From the NCBI GenBank assembly GCA_015075365.1, contig JABTUN010000005.1:310001-374000 (forward strand): 64,000 bases of DNA, written 5' to 3'. Positions within the stretch are counted from its first letter, which is position 1; each line of letters begins with the position of its first letter. A program made the position numbers and the translations under genes. This stretch comes from Verrucomicrobiaceae bacterium. GTDB taxonomy: Bacteria; Verrucomicrobiota; Verrucomicrobiia; Verrucomicrobiales; Verrucomicrobiaceae. Positions 61,274 to 64,000 of the stretch are shown here, piece after piece. Under the pieces are notes generated by a model that had not been told where the DNA came from, did not search any database, and worked only from the letters and a program-made list of their open reading frames with translations.

Positions 61274-62064
61274 CCCCGCTCCAGAAAGAGGTGCTCGGCG
61301 TGCTGGCATCCAATCGCAGTGAAGAAAGCCACTTTGCTGGAGGTCTTGTGCTCAACGCCACCGAGCAATCGGCCCGCTTCAGCCACGATTTCGACATTTT
61401 TCATGAAGCCGATGAAGAGGTGGCGCGAGCGAGTGATAGCGATGTGGCTGCTTTACGAGCGGCCGGATATGAAGTGCATCAGGCGGTGGGTGATTGGCTA
61501 AACCCGACGAGCTTTCGCAAAGCGAAAATGATTCATGGCGGTGAGGAACTGGAGATCGACTGGGCGGCTGACTCAGCTTTTCGTTTCTTCCCGATCCAGC
61601 GTGATGAGGTGCTGGGATGGAGACTGCACCTCTTTGATATGGCCACGAACAAGGCGCTGGCTCTGGCCGCACGTTCGGTGACTCGTGACTATGTGGACAT
61701 CGTGGAGCTGGACTCCATTTATCCACTGGAGGCCATCATTTGGGCCGCTTGTGGCAAAGATGAGGGCTACAGCCCGATGCTGCTGCTGGACATGATGCGC
61801 CGCTTTGCCCGCATCAATCCCCGCCAACTCGAAACCATCCAAGCCCGTCAGCTCGATCCCATCGAGCTAAAGAAAGCCTGGATCGCCATGTCGGACCGGG
61901 CTGATACGGAGATCACCCGCCTCGCTGACACACAGCCGGAGATTCCTATCGGTGTGGCCTTTGTGAATGAAAATGGCGAGCCCGGCTGGATCGGTAACGA
62001 CAGCACGCTGCGCATTCACCGGCCGAGTGTGCGTGGCTGCCTGCCTGTGGTGAAGGGCACATGA
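61264..62064 (+). CDS. AbiEii/AbiGii-family nucleotidyltransferase
   Basis: 266 residues from ATG 61264. The nucleotidyltransferase motif is ARFSHDFDIFHE (the family S-x-D-x-D form with DFD), followed by GGEELEIDWAADSAFRFFP with a third acidic residue, and a helical C-terminal half (DMATNKALALAARSVTRDYVDIV). AbiEii proteins transfer nucleotides, for example to tRNA, and act as the toxin in type IV abortive-infection pairs such as AbiE. Here the partner lies upstream and overlaps it by ten bases. An ordinary house-keeping role cannot be excluded. The cassette is on the plus strand between two minus-strand genes. Confidence 0.82.
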   Translation: MPLTPLQKEVLGVLASNRSEESHFAGGLVLNATEQSARFSHDFDIFHEADEEVARASDSDVAALRAAGYEVHQAVGDWLNPTSFRKAKMIHGGEELEIDWAADSAFRFFPIQRDEVLGWRLHLFDMATNKALALAARSVTRDYVDIVELDSIYPLEAIIWAACGKDEGYSPMLLLDMMRRFARINPRQLETIQARQLDPIELKKAWIAMSDRADTEITRLADTQPEIPIGVAFVNENGEPGWIGNDSTLRIHRPSVRGCLPVVKGT

Positions 62065-62074
62065 TCCAGCTGGA

Positions 62075-64000
62075 TCACTTGGATGAGACAAACGAAGCGC
62101 TCGTGACAATCCCGACAATGATCTCACTGAACTTCCAGCCGTTCGCCTTGGCCCGACTCACGATCTTTCGCACGGCGGGCATATCGTTGGCTTCGAGACC
62201 GCGACCGAGGGCGTAAGTCATGAGTTTTTCCGTGAAGGCGGTGGCGAAGAGTTCGGGGCGCTTCAAGAGCGTGTCTTCGAGACCACTCACGCCTTCAAAC
62301 TCGCTGCCATCGGCGAAACCGCCACGTGCATCGGCTTCGGCACGCCAGCGGCCGATGGCGTCGTAGTTTTCCAAGGCGAAGCCGACGGGGTCCATGAGAT
62401 TGTGGCAACTGGCGCAGGCGGCCATTTCGCGATGCTTCGCAAGTCGCTCGCGGATGGGGAGGCTTTCGGAGATGACGCCATCGAGGGCGGGCACATTTGG
62501 CGGCGGCGGTGGTAGCTCGGTGGCGAGCAGGTTCTTCAATATCCAATGCCCGCGAATCACTGGCGAGGTGCGTGTGGCATAGCTGGTGACGGTGAGGATG
62601 CTGCCCTGACGCAGGAGGCCGCCGCGTTGCGTCGGCGCATCGAGTTTCACCTCGCGGAAGCGGCTGCCGTGGATGTGCGGGATGCCGTAGTGCGCGGCGA
62701 GACGTTCATCGAGCCAGGTGCGATCCGTGCGCAGTAGATCGAGCACGCTGCGGTCGTTTTCGATCACATCGGCAAAGAGCAGGCTCGTCTCGGTGCGCAG
62801 CGATTCGCGGAGGTTGTGATCGAAGTCGGGAAACAGCCTCGCGTCCGGCGTGATGGCATCGAGATTGCGCAGATAGAGCCATTGATCGGCGAAGTTGGTC
62901 ACCAGTGCCTTTGCACGCGGATCGCGCAGCATGCGTCGGGCCTGCGCTTCGAGATCGAGCGGATGCTGCGAGAGCAGTTCGTCATCAGGAAGGCTGCTCC
63001 AGAGGAAAAAGGCCAGTTTGGAGGCCAAAGCGGCTTCATCGCCCTTTTGCTCCGTGCGGAACAAAAACTCGCGACTGACCAAAATCGCCGCGAGAGCAGA
63101 CTCGATGCCTTTTTCGAGTGAAGCAGCCTCGCGAACGAATGGAAGCATGCGCTCGAGATCGGCCGCCGTGATGTCACGGCGCCATGCACGACGCAAAATC
63201 GGCTTCAAGATGGCCTCGGGGTCGGTTTTACTCGCTCCGAAGATCAAACGACGGCTCGGCGTGTCGCCCGCGCCCTCAGCCTTGAGCGGGCCGGTGATGG
63301 TGACCTGATATACGGCAGGATTCAGTCGCGGATGACGGTGCAGGTTGTAGCTCGATTTGTAGGGCTGGCGCAGTCGTTCCAGCACCGGCGAGCCATTCGG
63401 CAAAAACGTCACGCCGAGGTCATGTTGCCCACCGGTGATGTGAAAGCGGGCTTTGAGATGCGCGTCGATCTTCTCGTAGTTTTTGTCCTTGGTCGGTTGG
63501 ACGGTGAACTCGCTCTTTATTTCGCGGTCGAGCAGGATTTGAAGCTGATGCTGGCCGTGCATGCCCTCGACCTGCTCGTTGCGATCCCGCTGGAGGCGCA
63601 CCTGCACCTCGTAGTCGCCGCTTTGCGCGAAGACATGCTTCACCAGCACGCCGCCGCGTGTGCCGAGCGGCAATCCTGGCACGTGATACTCCTGCGTGAT
63701 GTCCGGTCGCACGCGGATGGCGGTGATCTCCGGCTGCGTCGAAGTGCCCACGGCCTGTCGCGCGATTTTTTGCGCCGCGCTGATGTAGCGGTCGAGCAAG
63801 GCAGGCGGCAAATCGCCGACGGTGACGTTGTCAAAGCCGTGGCTGATCTCGTCCGTTGGAAAGGCCGCCTTCGCATCAAACTCGATCGCGAGCAGATCAC
63901 GCACGGCATTTTGATACTCGGTGCGCGTGAGACGACGAAATGCCGGACCTGCGATGGCCTTGGGCGGTTGAGCATCGAGTTCCGTCGTCAACGCGGCGAT
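62075..64000 (-). CDS. DUF1592-family protein (5' end outside window)
   Basis: The frame is open to the right edge; about 642 codons are visible. Order seen from the N-terminal side: DUF1587 (FRRLTRTEYQNAVRDLLAI), a carbohydrate-binding-like beta domain (about 100-240), DUF1595, DUF1592 (SREFLFRTEQKGDEAALASK), DUF1588 with the heme-type CASCH motif (MAACASCHNLMDPVGFALEN), and DUF1585 at the C-terminus. In relatives a cytochrome c domain and signal peptide precede this, presumably beyond the window. These proteins usually pair with DUF1552 proteins. The in-frame TTG at 63991 is not convincing as a start. Confidence 0.9.
   Translation of the reverse strand: MAALTTELDAQPPKAIAGPAFRRLTRTEYQNAVRDLLAIEFDAKAAFPTDEISHGFDNVTVGDLPPALLDRYISAAQKIARQAVGTSTQPEITAIRVRPDITQEYHVPGLPLGTRGGVLVKHVFAQSGDYEVQVRLQRDRNEQVEGMHGQHQLQILLDREIKSEFTVQPTKDKNYEKIDAHLKARFHITGGQHDLGVTFLPNGSPVLERLRQPYKSSYNLHRHPRLNPAVYQVTITGPLKAEGAGDTPSRRLIFGASKTDPEAILKPILRRAWRRDITAADLERMLPFVREAASLEKGIESALAAILVSREFLFRTEQKGDEAALASKLAFFLWSSLPDDELLSQHPLDLEAQARRMLRDPRAKALVTNFADQWLYLRNLDAITPDARLFPDFDHNLRESLRTETSLLFADVIENDRSVLDLLRTDRTWLDERLAAHYGIPHIHGSRFREVKLDAPTQRGGLLRQGSILTVTSYATRTSPVIRGHWILKNLLATELPPPPPNVPALDGVISESLPIRERLAKHREMAACASCHNLMDPVGFALENYDAIGRWRAEADARGGFADGSEFEGVSGLEDTLLKRPELFATAFTEKLMTYALGRGLEANDMPAVRKIVSRAKANGWKFSEIIVGIVTSASFVSSK

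Noticed and set aside
1..64000. tRNA or rRNA genes
   Set aside because: None seen by eye in the gaps; a covariance-model search would be decisive but could not be run.

Overview
The window looks like chromosomal DNA of a GC-rich, Gram-negative member of the Verrucomicrobiota, most like the Verrucomicrobiaceae/Prosthecobacter group. This rests on gene content: a DUF1552 protein beside a DUF1587/1595/1592/1588/1585 protein, an SLA1-type (SHD1) domain protein, giant secreted proteins with delta-60, RCC1 and LamG modules, a Tol-Pal-like operon, a pseudopilin and a RsmD/HemW housekeeping set. No rRNA, tRNA or CRISPR array was seen, so the placement is an inference from families, not from a marker gene.

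Layout. 1-2150: the end of an unknown gene, a four-helix-bundle gene sitting between inverted repeats, a collagen-like small protein, and a roughly 800-base island of palindromic and direct repeats. 2150-12520: a pseudopilin, a BatD-BatE fusion, rsmD, an rfbD-like reductase, an FAD amine oxidase-type enzyme, a squalene/phytoene synthase, hemW, a GntR/LacI hybrid regulator and a ParA. 12663-19337: a secreted ELW-repeat protein and a SWIM-SNF2 helicase. 19395-21969: an IS1-family transposon of about 2.56 kb, with an 8-base target duplication and four extra small genes. 22180-24648: glycogen phosphorylase. 24918-28831: a five-gene Tol-Pal-like operon, followed by an RND efflux permease (28959-32108). 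32824-47907: one 5,027-residue mosaic surface protein with a trypsin-like protease domain near its C-terminus. 47998-49389: a lone nuoF. 49390-50450: gene debris, a palindromic element and a frameshifted csaA. 50444-57428: an SHD1 protein, deoC, a GntR/UTRA regulator, and a KdgT permease - PdxA2 - DUF1537 kinase operon for acid-sugar use, with an SGNH hydrolase upstream. 57504-64000: two ankyrin-repeat genes coupled to a DUF1552 gene, an AbiEii-type nucleotidyltransferase pair on the opposite strand, and the 5'-truncated DUF1592-type gene.

How the genes work together. The Tol-Pal set is organised as an envelope-energising machine (TolQ/R motor, TonB/TolA-like coupler, TolB propeller, OmpA-like lipoprotein). 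The acid-sugar operon has permease, kinase and dehydrogenase in overlapping frames (TGATG and ATGA junctions), which points to translational coupling. The most unusual parts are the transposon with its own regulators and shared ATGCGCAT boxes, the giant protease-bearing mosaic protein, a 63-base palindromic repeat translated inside the DUF1537 kinase, and a two-gene AbiEii-like cassette lying between two genes whose families usually travel together.
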